Positions 14,407 through 22,550 of a stretch of DNA of 32,414 nt are shown here, piece after piece. The DNA lies in the NCBI RefSeq assembly GCF_018780625.1, contig NZ_JADMJK010000111.1:38806-71219 (forward strand). The letters run 5' to 3'. The notes below the pieces were generated by a model. It was not told where the DNA came from and made no database searches. It was given only the letters and a program-made list of their open reading frames with translations. Numbering within the stretch: position 1 is the stretch's first letter; each line of letters starts with the position of its first letter. A program made the translations under genes and the position numbers. The DNA comes from Polaromonas sp. (lineage in GTDB: Bacteria; Pseudomonadota; Gammaproteobacteria; Burkholderiales; Burkholderiaceae_C).

Positions 14407-15341
14407 CCGCGCACAGCGCAGCCGACATTCGCCGGGGCTTGTGGCTGGGCCTGCTCGGCATCGTGATTTTTGCAGTCACGCTGCCGATGACGCGGCTGGC
14501 CGTGGGCACGCCCGATGCGCCGCAAATGTCGGGCGTCTTCATTGCGATGGGCCGGGCGCTGGTGGCAGCCGCGCTGTCGGCGCTGTTTTTGCTCGCCACC
14601 CGCGCGCCGTGGCCTAGTCGCCAGCAGCTGCTGCCGCTGGCCATGACCGCCGCCGGCGTGGTGCTGGGCTTTCCGCTGCTCACGTCCATCGCCATGCGCC
14701 ATGTCGAAGCGGTGCATGCGAGCGTGATCGTCGGCATCTTGCCGCTGGCCACGGCGGCCGTCGGCGCGCTGCTGCACCGCCAGCGGCCGTCCGCCGGATT
14801 CTGGCTTTGCGCGGGCCTGGGCAGTGCGCTGGTGGTGGCGTTTGCGGTGCTGCGGTCCGGCTCACCCGGCGGCGCCGTATCGATCAATCTGGCCGACCTG
14901 CTGCTGCTGGCCGCCATGCTGTGCGCCGCCGTGGGTTACGGCTACGGCGCGCGGCTGTCGCAGCATATGCGCGCCGAGCATGTGATCTGCTGGGCGCTGG
15001 TGATGGCGCTGCCGCTGACCTTGCCGCTGGCGCTGGCCACCTGGCCGGCCGCGCCGCTCAAGGCCACGGCCTGGTGGGGCTTTGCCTACCTGGCGGTGTT
15101 TTCGATGTGGCTGGGCTTTTTTGCCTGGTACCGCGGCCTGGCGCTGGGCGGCACGGTGCGCGTCAGCCAGGTGCAGCTGGTGCAGCCGTTTTTGTCGATG
15201 CTGTTTGCCGTGCCGCTGCTGGGCGAACGGCTCGACGCGGTGACGGTCGGCTTTGGGCTGGCCGTGATCGCCACGGTGTTCATCGGCAAGAAAATGCCGG
15301 TGAATGCGGTGCTGCACACCCGCTTACCACCCAAAGTTTGA
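14403..15341 (+). CDS. EamA/DMT-family transporter (10 TM)
   Basis: This 312-residue inner-membrane protein is made of two EamA repeats of five helices each. Characteristic segments are TSIAMRHVEAVHASVIVGIL in the first repeat, and SQVQLVQPFLSMLFAVPLLG plus GERLDAVTVGFGLAVI in the second. EamA proteins usually export amino acids or metabolites. Translation starts at GTG 14403, overlapping the LysE stop, so expression is coupled. Two exporters of different families in one MocR-controlled operon suggest disposal of an amino acid or amine. The substrate is unknown. After its stop, 51 bp with a weak GGGGCG/CGCCCC hairpin (15356-15375) separate it from the aminotransferase gene. Confidence 0.9.
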   Translation: MTAHSAADIRRGLWLGLLGIVIFAVTLPMTRLAVGTPDAPQMSGVFIAMGRALVAAALSALFLLATRAPWPSRQQLLPLAMTAAGVVLGFPLLTSIAMRHVEAVHASVIVGILPLATAAVGALLHRQRPSAGFWLCAGLGSALVVAFAVLRSGSPGGAVSINLADLLLLAAMLCAAVGYGYGARLSQHMRAEHVICWALVMALPLTLPLALATWPAAPLKATAWWGFAYLAVFSMWLGFFAWYRGLALGGTVRVSQVQLVQPFLSMLFAVPLLGERLDAVTVGFGLAVIATVFIGKKMPVNAVLHTRLPPKV

Positions 15342-15392
15342 GATGATTCAGTATTGGGGCGTCGTTGACCGCCCCGCCATCAGGAGATTGCA

Positions 15393-16601
15393 ATGAAATG
15401 GACCCAGGCGCGACGCGCCCAGAAAATGAACCCTTCGGTGATCCGCGAGATCCTGAAGGTCACCGAAAAGCCCGGCATCATCAGCTTTGCCGGCGGCCTG
15501 CCCTCGCCCCATACCTTTCCGGTCAGCGCCTTTGCGGCGGCCTGCGACACCGTGCTGGGCGGCGACGCCCACGCCGCGCTGCAGTACGCGGCCAGCGAAG
15601 GCTATGCGCCGCTGCGCGAACTGGTGGCGGCCATGCTGCCGTGGAATGTGGACCCGGCGCAGGTCCTGATCACCACCGGCTCCCAGCAGGGGCTGGACCT
15701 GATCGCCAAGGTGCTGATTGACGAGGGCAGCCGCGTGCTGGTCGAAACGCCCACCTACCTGGGCGCGCTGCAAGCCTTCACGCCGATGGAGCCAGACATC
15801 GTCAGCGTGGCCAGCAACAACGACGGCCTGGACCTGGCCGACCTGGCAGCCAAGGCCGAGGGCGCGCGCTTTTTCTACGTGCTGCCCAACTTCCAGAACC
15901 CGACCGGCCGCACCATGAGCGAAGCGCAGCGCGCCGCACTGAGCGCCGAGGCCACGCGCCTGGGCCTGCCGCTGGTGGAAGACAACCCCTACGGCGACCT
16001 GTGGTTTGACACCCCGCCGCCGCCGCCGCTGACCGCGCGCAACCCCGAGGGCTGCATCTACCTGGGCTCGTTTTCCAAGGTGCTGGCGCCGGGCTTGCGG
16101 CTGGGCTTCATGGTGGCGCCGCTGTCGATTTTCCCCAAGCTGCTGCAGGCCAAGCAGGCCGCCGACCTGCACAGCCCGGGCTTTAACCAGCGGCTGGTGG
16201 CCGAGGTGATGAAGGACGGTTTCCTGGACCGCCATGTGCCCACCATCCGGGCACTGTACAAGTCGCAGCGCGACGCCATGCTGGCCGCCATGACGCGCGA
16301 GATGCCCGAAGGCGTTGAGTGGAACACCCCGGCCGGCGGCATGTTCCTGTGGGTGCGCTTGCCCGAGGGCATGAATGCGATTGAGCTGCTGCCCAGGGCG
16401 GTTGAGCGCAACGTGGCCTTTGTACCCGGCTGGGCGTTTTATGCCGAACAGCCTGATGTCCGCACGCTGCGCCTGTCGTTCGTGACGTCCAGCGTGGCGC
16501 AGATCAACACCGGCATTGCCGCGCTGGCCGCTGCCATTCGCGAGACGAATCAAGCCGCTGCCCATTCGGAAAGCCCCGCCCATGACGCCGCGCCCGTTTA
16601 A
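15393..16601 (+). CDS. Fold-type-I PLP aminotransferase (2-aminoadipate/MocR-like class)
   Basis: This 402-residue cytoplasmic enzyme transfers amino groups between an amino acid and a 2-oxoacid. Signatures are ISFAGGLPSPHTFP (residues 30-43), ITTGSQQGLDLIAKV, NFQNPTGRTMS (166-176), VEDNPYGDLWF and SFSKVLAPGLRLGFM with the PLP lysine K229. This pattern is that of LysN/2-aminoadipate- and aromatic-type aminotransferases; exact substrates cannot be read off. AGGAGA lies 7 nt before the ATG. The last 20 nt overlap the PhzF-like gene in another frame, so the two are tightly linked. Polyproline DTPPPPPPL (residues 206-214) may slow translation. It is part of the MocR-faced operon or transcribed from a promoter in the 51-bp gap. 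Confidence 0.93.
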   Translation: MKWTQARRAQKMNPSVIREILKVTEKPGIISFAGGLPSPHTFPVSAFAAACDTVLGGDAHAALQYAASEGYAPLRELVAAMLPWNVDPAQVLITTGSQQGLDLIAKVLIDEGSRVLVETPTYLGALQAFTPMEPDIVSVASNNDGLDLADLAAKAEGARFFYVLPNFQNPTGRTMSEAQRAALSAEATRLGLPLVEDNPYGDLWFDTPPPPPLTARNPEGCIYLGSFSKVLAPGLRLGFMVAPLSIFPKLLQAKQAADLHSPGFNQRLVAEVMKDGFLDRHVPTIRALYKSQRDAMLAAMTREMPEGVEWNTPAGGMFLWVRLPEGMNAIELLPRAVERNVAFVPGWAFYAEQPDVRTLRLSFVTSSVAQINTGIAALAAAIRETNQAAAHSESPAHDAAPV

Positions 16602-17505
16602 ACAGGTTGACGTCTTCACCGCCACGCCTTACTGGGGCAACCCGCTGGCGGTGGTGCTGGACGGCAGCGGGCTGGACGACGACGCCATGCAGCGCTTTGC
16701 GCGCTGGACCAACCTGTCGGAAACCTGTTTTTTGCTGCCGCCCAGCCATGCGCTGGCCGACTACCGGGTGCGCATCTTCACGCCCGGCGGCGAACTGCCG
16801 TTTGCCGGCCACCCGACGCTGGGCAGCTGCCACAGCTGGCTGCAGGCCGGCGGCCAGCCGCACGCACCGGACGTCATCGTGCAGGAATGCCAGGTGGGCC
16901 TGGTGAAGATCCGGCGCGAGCCAGGCACCGAACGCCTGGCGTTTGCCGCCCCGCCGCTCACGCGCGCGGTGCCCGACGCGGCGTGGCTGGCCGAAGTCCT
17001 GGTCGCTTTGGGCTTGCAGCCGGCGCAGGTGCGAGCCGCGCAGCGGCTGGACAACGGCCCGGTCTGGCTCGGGCTGCTGCTGGACAGCCCGGAGACCGTG
17101 CTGCAGCTGGCACCCGACCACCCGGCGCTGGCCAGACTGAAGGCCAAAGTCGGCGTCGCGGCGGTCTACCCGCCAGAGGAATCACCGCCCCTGATAGCCC
17201 GCGCCAACCGCGAGGCGAGGGCTTTCGACGCCGGCGTGAAAGAATGCCTGGATGCAGCGCCCGATCTGGAAGTGCGCGCCTTCGCCGCACCCATCGGCGT
17301 CAACGAAGACCCGGTGACCGGCAGCCTCAATGCCAGCCTGGCCCAGTGGCTGATCGCCGATGGCCACCTGCCAGAGCGTTACCAGGCCTCGCAGGGCGTG
17401 TGCCTGGGCCGCGCCGGGCAGGTCTATCTGGCGCGCGATGCCTCTGGCCAGGTCTGGGTCGGCGGCCAGTCGGTGACCTGCATCGACGGCCAGGTCACGC
17501 TGTAA
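16582..17505 (+). CDS. PhzF-family isomerase-like protein
   Basis: This 307-residue protein has the PhzF/diaminopimelate-epimerase fold. It begins FKQVDVFTATPYWGNPLAVV and carries NLSETCFLLPP with the catalytic-type glutamate E47, RIFTPGGELPFAGHPTLG, and NEDPVTGSLNASLAQWL. PhzF isomerises a 2,3-dihydro-3-hydroxyanthranilate in phenazine synthesis, but most family members lie outside phenazine loci and have unknown substrates. No other phenazine genes are present, so that role is not supported. ATG 16582 overlaps the aminotransferase gene by 20 nt. The downstream glyoxalase-like gene follows after 12 bp. Confidence 0.92.
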   Translation: MTPRPFKQVDVFTATPYWGNPLAVVLDGSGLDDDAMQRFARWTNLSETCFLLPPSHALADYRVRIFTPGGELPFAGHPTLGSCHSWLQAGGQPHAPDVIVQECQVGLVKIRREPGTERLAFAAPPLTRAVPDAAWLAEVLVALGLQPAQVRAAQRLDNGPVWLGLLLDSPETVLQLAPDHPALARLKAKVGVAAVYPPEESPPLIARANREARAFDAGVKECLDAAPDLEVRAFAAPIGVNEDPVTGSLNASLAQWLIADGHLPERYQASQGVCLGRAGQVYLARDASGQVWVGGQSVTCIDGQVTL

Positions 17506-17517
17506 GCCGCGAACGCC

Positions 17518-18216
17518 ATGGACAGCCCGCTCGCCGCGCAGCTGGACCACCTGGTGGTAGCCGCCGCCAGCCTGGCCGAGGGCGTGCAGTGGTGCGAGCG
17601 CGTGCTGGGCGTCACGCCCGGGCCGGGCGGGGAGCATACGCTGATGGGCACGCACAACCGCCTGATCACGGTAGCAACACCCGCCTTTGCGCAGGCCTAC
17701 CTCGAAATAATTGCGATTCATTCCGGCGCACCTTGCAGCCGGCCCGAAGGGGCCAAGCGCTGGTTCGACCTGGATGACCCCGCCATGCAGCTCAGGCTGC
17801 ATCAGCGCGGGCCGCAGCTGGTGCATTTTGTTGCCCGCACCGCGCGGGCGCAGGCCGGCGCGCGCGCGCTGGCCCGACTGGGACTGGACCGGGGCGAAGT
17901 GCTTGAGGCCTCACGCATGACCGCGCAGGGCTTGCTGGACTGGCGCATCACCGTGCGGGAAGACGGCCAGCGGCTGTTTTTTGGCATGCTGCCCACGCTG
18001 ATCCAGTGGGGCGGGGTGCATCCTGCAGACAGCATGGCGCCTTCGGCCATCACGCTGCAGTCGCTGCAGGCGCACCACCCCCGGCCCGACGCGCTGCGCG
18101 CCTGCTACGAAGCGCTGGGGCTGACCGGCATCAGCGTCACGCCAGGGCCGCCCAATCTGGTCGCCACCTTGCAGACACCGCGCGGCCTGGTCATGCTGGA
18201 ATCAAAAGGTATCTGA
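17518..18216 (+). CDS. Glyoxalase-like (VOC) domain protein
   Basis: This 232-residue cytoplasmic protein begins AQLDHLVVAAASLAEGVQWC and continues with a glyoxalase-like fold. Further segments are NRLITVATPAFAQAYLEIIA, LFFGMLPTLIQWGGVHPADS and a C-terminal second half (SLQAHHPRPDALRACYEALG). This pattern matches the Glyoxalase_3-type family common next to amino-acid transport genes in proteobacteria. The activity is unknown. It starts 12 bp after the PhzF-like gene and is the last gene of the run; a strong G/C hairpin follows its stop. Confidence 0.85.
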   Translation: MDSPLAAQLDHLVVAAASLAEGVQWCERVLGVTPGPGGEHTLMGTHNRLITVATPAFAQAYLEIIAIHSGAPCSRPEGAKRWFDLDDPAMQLRLHQRGPQLVHFVARTARAQAGARALARLGLDRGEVLEASRMTAQGLLDWRITVREDGQRLFFGMLPTLIQWGGVHPADSMAPSAITLQSLQAHHPRPDALRACYEALGLTGISVTPGPPNLVATLQTPRGLVMLESKGI

Positions 18217-18231
18217 CAGCCACCTGCGTCC

Positions 18232-18252
18232 CCCGGGTGACAAAGACCCGGG
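18232..18252 (+). terminator. GC hairpin ending the MocR-faced operon
   Basis: CCCGGGT (18232-18238) and ACCCGGG (18246-18252) form a perfect 7-bp stem with a 7-nt loop, 16 nt after the glyoxalase-like stop. No T-tract follows, so it is a weak or factor-assisted terminator, or an mRNA end stabiliser. Confidence 0.45.
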
Positions 18253-18276
18253 CACCATCTCGTCTAAATTCACCGC

Positions 18277-19167
18277 ATGGGAACACTCTATTTGGTACGC
18301 CACGGCCAAGCTTCGTTTGGCGCCGATGACTACGACCTGCTCAGCCCCCTGGGCCAGCAGCAGGCCGTGCGGCTGGGCGAATACTTCAAGTACAAGGGCG
18401 TCACGTTTGAAGCCGCCATGACCGGCACCCTGACGCGCCAGCGCCAGACCCTGGCGGGCATCTGCCAGGGCATGGGCGTGGCGTTTGACAGCGAAGGCCT
18501 GGCCGGGGCCAGCACCGCAGAAACTGCAAAGAGCGCAGGGGAACCCGAACGCAGCGCCGGGCCGCCCCAAGCAAGTTCAGCCCCCGAGGGGCTGGAGCCT
18601 GCGGCTCAAAACCTGCTTGAGCAGGTTTGGACAGGCGACAGAGGCGAAGCGTCTCGCGAGTCGCGGCCTGCAAGGCCTCGCGAAGCACACGAAGTGGCAA
18701 GCGTGGGGGCACATCTCTTGTGGCCGGGACTCAACGAGTACGACAGCGAAGCCGTGATCAGCGCCATCCACCCCTATCCGCTCAAAAAACCCGATACCCC
18801 TGAGTTGTACCGACACCACTTCAGGCTGCTGAAAGACGGCCTGGCGCAGTGGATGGCCGGCGTGGTCAGCCCCCGGGGCATGCCCCGCTACACCGAGTTT
18901 GCAGCCGGCGTTGCCGGTGCGCTGGAGCACATCCGCAGCCACCACCAAGGCAGCGTGCTGCTGGTGTCCAGCGGCGGCCCCATCGCCACCGCCGTGGGCC
19001 AGGTGCTGGGCACCAGCCCCGAGGCCACCATCGAGCTGAACATGCGCATCCGCAACAGCTCGGTCACAGAGTTTTCTTTCAGCCCCAAGCGCCACCGCCT
19101 GGTGACCTACAACACGCTGCCGCACCTCGATGCGCCCGAATACGCAGACTGGGTCACCTACGCCTGA
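18277..19167 (+). CDS. Histidine phosphatase (phosphoglycerate-mutase-like) with an in-frame repeat insertion
   Basis: This 296-residue protein starts with MGTLYLVRHGQASFG, the RHG motif whose H9 is the phosphorylated histidine of the branch. The second half carries LLWPGLNEYDSEAVISAIHP and a C-terminal VLLVSSGGPIATAVGQVL. In the VSSGG segment, Ser replaces the histidine seen in many mutases; I believe this is common in this subgroup. Residues about 74-146 (SEGLAGASTAETAKSAGEPE and on to ASVGAH) have no counterpart in the fold and are encoded by hairpin-rich repeat DNA. Without them the protein would be about 225 residues, the usual size. The reading frame is kept, so it may still be functional. 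The substrate is unknown. Confidence 0.85.
   Translation: MGTLYLVRHGQASFGADDYDLLSPLGQQQAVRLGEYFKYKGVTFEAAMTGTLTRQRQTLAGICQGMGVAFDSEGLAGASTAETAKSAGEPERSAGPPQASSAPEGLEPAAQNLLEQVWTGDRGEASRESRPARPREAHEVASVGAHLLWPGLNEYDSEAVISAIHPYPLKKPDTPELYRHHFRLLKDGLAQWMAGVVSPRGMPRYTEFAAGVAGALEHIRSHHQGSVLLVSSGGPIATAVGQVLGTSPEATIELNMRIRNSSVTEFSFSPKRHRLVTYNTLPHLDAPEYADWVTYA
18496..18714. repeat. Hairpin-rich repeat insertion inside the histidine phosphatase gene
   Basis: About 219 bp (boundaries within some 10 bp) made of nested palindromes. CAGCCCC-CGA-GGGGCTG lies at 18578-18594. AAACCTGCT-TG-AGCAGGTTT lies at 18609-18628. GGCCT-GCA-AGGCC lies around 18665-18677 between two TCGCGA sites. The right end CGAAGCACACGAAGTGGCAA, then GCGTGGGGGC, resembles a dispersed element I recall from Comamonadaceae genomes. 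Three stem-loops in series inside a coding gene are not expected of ordinary protein-coding DNA. The length is compatible with a frame-preserving insertion. Confidence 0.65.
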
Positions 19168-19228
19168 GCGGGCCTGCGTAGTTTCCCTGTCTTGCCCAAT
19201 CGGCGGCAAGCAAAGATACTTTCCGGCC

Positions 19229-20392
19229 ATGACCGCCGCTCACACCCCAAGCCCCCGCACTGGCGGAATTCGCCTGCGCACCCCGTCCGCCGATGCCCTG
19301 GCAGCAGCCAGCCAGAGCTTTCTGGCGCAGCTGACGCAACTCGGCCTGCAGCACGCAGTTGAAACCGCAAACGGCCCGCCGTCGCTGCAGGAGGGCGTCG
19401 AAACAAGCTTTCACTTGCGTGCCGACCTGGCGGAAAAATGGGCCCCGGGCCTGGACACGGCCGGGCTGACAAGCCTGCCGCAGCCAGGCGGACACCACGC
19501 CAGCGACCCGGAGCGCGAAATCGTACTGGCCATGCTGCTCAGCCCGGTGGGCTTTGTGTTTGCCGGCCATGCCGAACTGGCGTCCGCCGTGCGCATACGC
19601 CGCAACCTGGTGGTCGCCGCGCGCCAGACCGCGCTGGCGTTTCACACCACCGAGGTCGACCGGCCCGACGACTGCTGGCATTACGACCAAGACCGGGGTT
19701 TCACGGTGCGGCCGGGCCATGCCCTGATTGCGTCGTTGCAAAAAGCCACCCAACCCGACACGACGGGCCGGCGGTATTCGTTTTCCTGCTACCGCGCCAC
19801 CGAATATGTGGTCTTGCTGGCCATTGCCCAGGAACTTGAGCACTGCAACCCGGCCCTGCTGGCCGAACTGCAGCAGCAGTGGGAGCGCCGCGCCATCGCC
19901 TCGGGCCAGTTCCACGACGTGTTCCTGCACGAATACGGCTCCATGCAGGCGCCGCTGCCGCCCCGCTATTACGTGCCGGGCGACCGCCTGTGGTTTCGCA
20001 ACCCCGACGCGCATTCGTCCGACGTTTCGGGCTACGAAGGCTCCTGGGTGTTCTACCTGGGCGGCGGCCTGTTCACCAATTTCTGGAAGCGGGAGCAGCC
20101 CTACACGCTGACCGCCAAATGTATGGAACTGTTCCACTGGCGCCACGCCACCTACCGCGATGCGGCGGGCGAGCTGCGGATCGACGAGGACATCGTGGAA
20201 GAGCGCGTCAAGGCGTCCATGGCCGACCCGGCCGAGATGGCGCAGATTCTGGCCTTGATGCTGCGCCTGCGCGAGCCCGCAGGCGTGTACCAGTCGGGCG
20301 GATGCATAGACACCTCCCGCGAATACCCGCGCGGAGTCTGGCCCGGCAGCGCCGAGCTGGTGCTGCCGACGCCTGAATCACTACCAGGTTAG
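19229..20392 (+). CDS. Tgl-like protein (transglutaminase-fold relative of the Bacillus spore-coat enzyme)
   Basis: This 387-residue protein resembles B. subtilis Tgl, a ~245-residue protein-glutamine gamma-glutamyltransferase, from memory of its sequence. Corresponding blocks are VRIRRNLVVAARQ (121-133), CWHYDQDRGFTVRPG (149-163), YSFSCYRATEYVVLLAIAQE with C187 at the catalytic-cysteine position, and VPGDRLWFRNPD (249-260) followed by GSWVFYLGGGLFTNFW. Residues next to the Tgl cysteine and its second acidic position appear replaced (SC for EC, GSW for GEN), and no histidine lies in the GLFTNF segment. Activity is therefore uncertain. There is no signal peptide. ATG 19229 was chosen as the first methionine outside the upstream gene; the frame is open back to 19130. 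Residues 1-90 and the C-terminus extend beyond Tgl. Confidence 0.6.
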   Translation: MTAAHTPSPRTGGIRLRTPSADALAAASQSFLAQLTQLGLQHAVETANGPPSLQEGVETSFHLRADLAEKWAPGLDTAGLTSLPQPGGHHASDPEREIVLAMLLSPVGFVFAGHAELASAVRIRRNLVVAARQTALAFHTTEVDRPDDCWHYDQDRGFTVRPGHALIASLQKATQPDTTGRRYSFSCYRATEYVVLLAIAQELEHCNPALLAELQQQWERRAIASGQFHDVFLHEYGSMQAPLPPRYYVPGDRLWFRNPDAHSSDVSGYEGSWVFYLGGGLFTNFWKREQPYTLTAKCMELFHWRHATYRDAAGELRIDEDIVEERVKASMADPAEMAQILALMLRLREPAGVYQSGGCIDTSREYPRGVWPGSAELVLPTPESLPG

Positions 20393-20413
20393 TAGCATCA
20401 AGTTCCCGTACCC

Positions 20414-21757
20414 TTACCGCGCAGGCGCGCTGTGCACGCGCCAGACCACATTGCCGACATCGTCGGCCACCAGCAGCGCGCCGCGCTGGTCCATGGCCAC
20501 ACCGACCGGCCGGCCATAGGCATGGCCTTCGGCGCTTAAAAATCCCGTCAGCACATCGACCGGCAGGCCGGCCGGCTGGCCCTGGGTGAAGGGCACGAAC
20601 ACCACCTTGTAGCCGCTGTGCGGCACGCGGTTCCAGGAACCATGTTCACCGACAAACGCGCCGCTGGCCAGCGCGGGCGGCAAGGCCTTGCCGTCAGAAA
20701 ATGCCAGCCCCAGCGGCGCCACATGGGCGCCCAGCGCATAGTCGGGCGACACGGCGCGGGCCACCAGGTCGGGCCGGGGCGGCTTGACGCGGGCGTCCAC
20801 GTTCTGGCCGTAGTAGCTGTAAGGCCAGCCATAAAAAGCGCCGTCCCTGACCGACGTCAGGTAGTCGGGCACCAGGTCGCTGCCGATCTCGTCGCGCTCG
20901 TTCACCACGGTCCACAGCGCGCCGCTGCCGGGGGCCCAGCCCATGCCGTTGGGGTTGCGCAGGCCAGAGGCGAACACGCGGTGGCTGCCGGTCCTGCGGT
21001 CGACCTCCCAGATGGCGGCCCGGCCGGCCTCAGCCTCCACGCCGCGCTCGCCCACATTGCTGTTGGACCCCACGGTGACATACAGCTTGCTGCCGTCCGG
21101 GCTGGCAATAATGTTTTTGGTCCAGTGGTGGTTGATGGGGCCAGCCGGCAAATCCACGACCTTGATGGGCGGCGCGGCAATGCGGGTCTGGCCGGTTTCG
21201 TAGGGAAAGCGCAGCACCGCATCGGTGTTTGCCACGTACAGGTCATTGCCCACCAGCGCCATGCCAAAGGGCGAGTTCAGGCCTTCCAGGAACACGCTGC
21301 GGGTTTCGGCCTGGCCGTCGCCATCGGTGTCGCGCAGCAGCGTGATGCGGTTGGCCGAGGGCACGCCGGCACCGGCCCGTTTCATCACCCATTTCGTGAG
21401 CCAACCCTTGATGCTCTGCCCGTCTTCCGGCTTGGCGGGCGCGTTGCTTTCAGCCACCAGCACATCGCCGTTGGGCAGCACGGCCAGCCAGCGCGGGTGG
21501 TCCAGGTTGGCGGCCATTGCGGTGACGGCCAGGCCGGCCATCGGCACAGGCTTCACGCCCTCGGGCCAGCCCTTGGCAGGGGCGATGTTCACCGTGGGAA
21601 TCAGACGCGTGACCGGCGCGGGCAGCGTCGGGCTGGCACCCATGCCAGCCTCGGGCGGCAGCAGGGCCGTGTCGCCGCACGCCACCAGCGCACCCACCAG
21701 CCCCAAGCCCAGCGCGCGAGCGCTCCATACCTTGAGATTGAAAGCCCGTGACTGCAT
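20414..21757 (-). CDS. Sorbosone/glucose-dehydrogenase-like beta-propeller lipoprotein
   Basis: This 447-residue exported protein has a lipoprotein signal (basic [12 protein letters not shown], hydrophobic core, lipobox GALVAC at about residue 26) and a six-bladed propeller of the PQQ-dependent sorbosone/glucose dehydrogenase type. Supporting blocks are [99 protein letters not shown] and [20 protein letters not shown]. Such proteins oxidise sugars in the periplasm with electrons passed to a quinone or cytochrome; substrate use here is not shown. The frame is open to 21841, but ATG 21757 begins the signal peptide and follows AGGGG. It is convergent with the Tgl-like gene. Confidence 0.88.
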   Translation of the reverse strand: MQSRAFNLKVWSARALGLGLVGALVACGDTALLPPEAGMGASPTLPAPVTRLIPTVNIAPAKGWPEGVKPVPMAGLAVTAMAANLDHPRWLAVLPNGDVLVAESNAPAKPEDGQSIKGWLTKWVMKRAGAGVPSANRITLLRDTDGDGQAETRSVFLEGLNSPFGMALVGNDLYVANTDAVLRFPYETGQTRIAAPPIKVVDLPAGPINHHWTKNIIASPDGSKLYVTVGSNSNVGERGVEAEAGRAAIWEVDRRTGSHRVFASGLRNPNGMGWAPGSGALWTVVNERDEIGSDLVPDYLTSVRDGAFYGWPYSYYGQNVDARVKPPRPDLVARAVSPDYALGAHVAPLGLAFSDGKALPPALASGAFVGEHGSWNRVPHSGYKVVFVPFTQGQPAGLPVDVLTGFLSAEGHAYGRPVGVAMDQRGALLVADDVGNVVWRVHSAPAR

Positions 21758-21892
21758 GAAACGCCCCTGAAAATATGGATGTGGGGACCCCGCAAGCACG
21801 CAGAGCCACCCCCTGACTGTGCGCGCGCGGCGCCGCCGCACCTGTCAGCCAGCCGCGCCGCGCACTGTCAGGCTTTGTCCCTGCCGGCCGGA

Positions 21893-22351
21893 TCAGCCCG
21901 GCAGCAGCGGCAAATCGGCCTTTTTAAGGGTGCGCAGCACAAAGCTGGACTTGCTGTGGCGTATGCCCTTGATCTTGTAGAGCCGCTCGCGCAGCAGACG
22001 TTCGTAGTCCTTGGTGTCGTGCACGGCAATGCGCAGCAGGTAGTCGTACTCGCCCGACACCAGCCAGGCCTCGATCACCTCGGGTATGGCGGCCAGCGTT
22101 TCGCCGAATTTCTCCAGCGTGTTGTCGGAGTGGCTGTCGAGCGTGACCTGCACCATGACGGTGTCGCCCAGGCCCAGCGCCTGTGGGTTGAGCCGCACGG
22201 TATAGCCCTCGATCACGCCGGCCTCCTCCATTTTCTTGATGCGGCCCCAGCACGGCGAAGGGCTCAGGCCCACCGCCTGACCAATGGCCTGCAGGCTGGT
22301 GCGCGAGTCAGCCTGCAACACCTGAAGAATTTTCCGGTCAAATATATCCAT
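21893..22351 (-). CDS. Lrp/AsnC-family transcriptional regulator
   Basis: This 152-residue regulator starts MDIFDRKILQVLQADSRTS with an N-terminal helix-turn-helix (residues 1-60, SPSPCWGRIKKMEEAGVIEG). It ends with the RAM/AsnC ligand domain (about 65-140, including GEYDYLLRIAVHDTKDYERL). These proteins form dimers to octamers and sense amino acids. A symmetric AT-rich site lies 32-55 bp upstream of its start. The neighbours do not identify a regulated amino-acid gene; the sorbosone-dehydrogenase-like gene is 135 bp downstream on the same strand. Family length is normal. Confidence 0.95.
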   Translation of the reverse strand: MDIFDRKILQVLQADSRTSLQAIGQAVGLSPSPCWGRIKKMEEAGVIEGYTVRLNPQALGLGDTVMVQVTLDSHSDNTLEKFGETLAAIPEVIEAWLVSGEYDYLLRIAVHDTKDYERLLRERLYKIKGIRHSKSSFVLRTLKKADLPLLPG

Positions 22352-22382
22352 TCAGGTAATTTATCTGTTTTTTATAAATACA

Positions 22383-22406
22383 CAGAAAATTGATCTAAAT
22401 TTTCTG
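22383..22406. promoter_or_regulatory. Lrp-type operator upstream of the Lrp gene
   Basis: CAGAAAATT (22383-22391) and AATTTTCTG (22398-22406) are perfect 9-bp inverted arms with a 6-bp AT-rich spacer. The location, just upstream of an Lrp gene and inside an AT-rich stretch, fits autoregulation by an Lrp/AsnC protein. Confidence 0.6.
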
Positions 22407-22543
22407 AAAAACATGAAAAACCAGGGAAATTATTCGGCAGGCATTGGCCGATACTTGTTTGACACCGCAGCCGGGCTTACCCGCCCGGCGCACGGTACAA
22501 CCCCCCAGTCGGCTTACCCGCTGCCTGGGGGTTTTGTTTTTTT
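22407..22543 (+). ncRNA. Candidate small RNA transcribed away from the Lrp gene
   Basis: The rightward strand after the Lrp operator has no convincing gene but two hairpins ending in a T-tract. Hairpin 1 is CCGGGC-TTACCC-GCCCGG (22471-22488). Hairpin 2 is the intrinsic terminator at 22499-22543. Both carry the same loop-side sequence GGCTTACCCGC (22474-22484 and 22511-22521). A repeated loop in tandem hairpins is typical of regulatory RNAs. The 5' end is not known and no clear promoter was found, so the left boundary is only the edge of the operator. Confidence 0.4.
22499..22543 (+). terminator. Intrinsic terminator, rightward
   Basis: AACCCCCCAG (22499-22508) pairs with CTGGGGGTT (22525-22533), allowing one extra C. 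An inner CGG/CCG pairing is possible, and GTTTTG plus seven T (22531-22543) follow. The T-tract is on the rightward strand, so it terminates rightward transcription; leftward reading from the creatininase gene gives only a weak T-tract. Confidence 0.7.
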
Positions 22544-22550
22544 GGGGGGT

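Noticed and set aside
15348..16625. 425-codon open frame on the minus strand
   Set aside because: It is antisense to the aminotransferase, which has complete catalytic motifs. The shadow frame has His/Gln/Arg-rich composition without motifs.
16582..17505. Phenazine biosynthesis locus
   Set aside because: Only the PhzF-like gene is present, with no PhzA/B, D, E or G. PhzF-family proteins are widespread outside phenazine loci.
18578..18628. Transcription terminator inside the phosphatase gene
   Set aside because: The hairpins lack a following T-tract and the protein continues with conserved sequence after them, so they are better read as repeat DNA.
19130..19228. Extended N-terminus of the Tgl-like protein from 19130
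   Set aside because: It would overlap the phosphatase gene and has no ribosome-binding site or family similarity; the ATG at 19229 is simpler.
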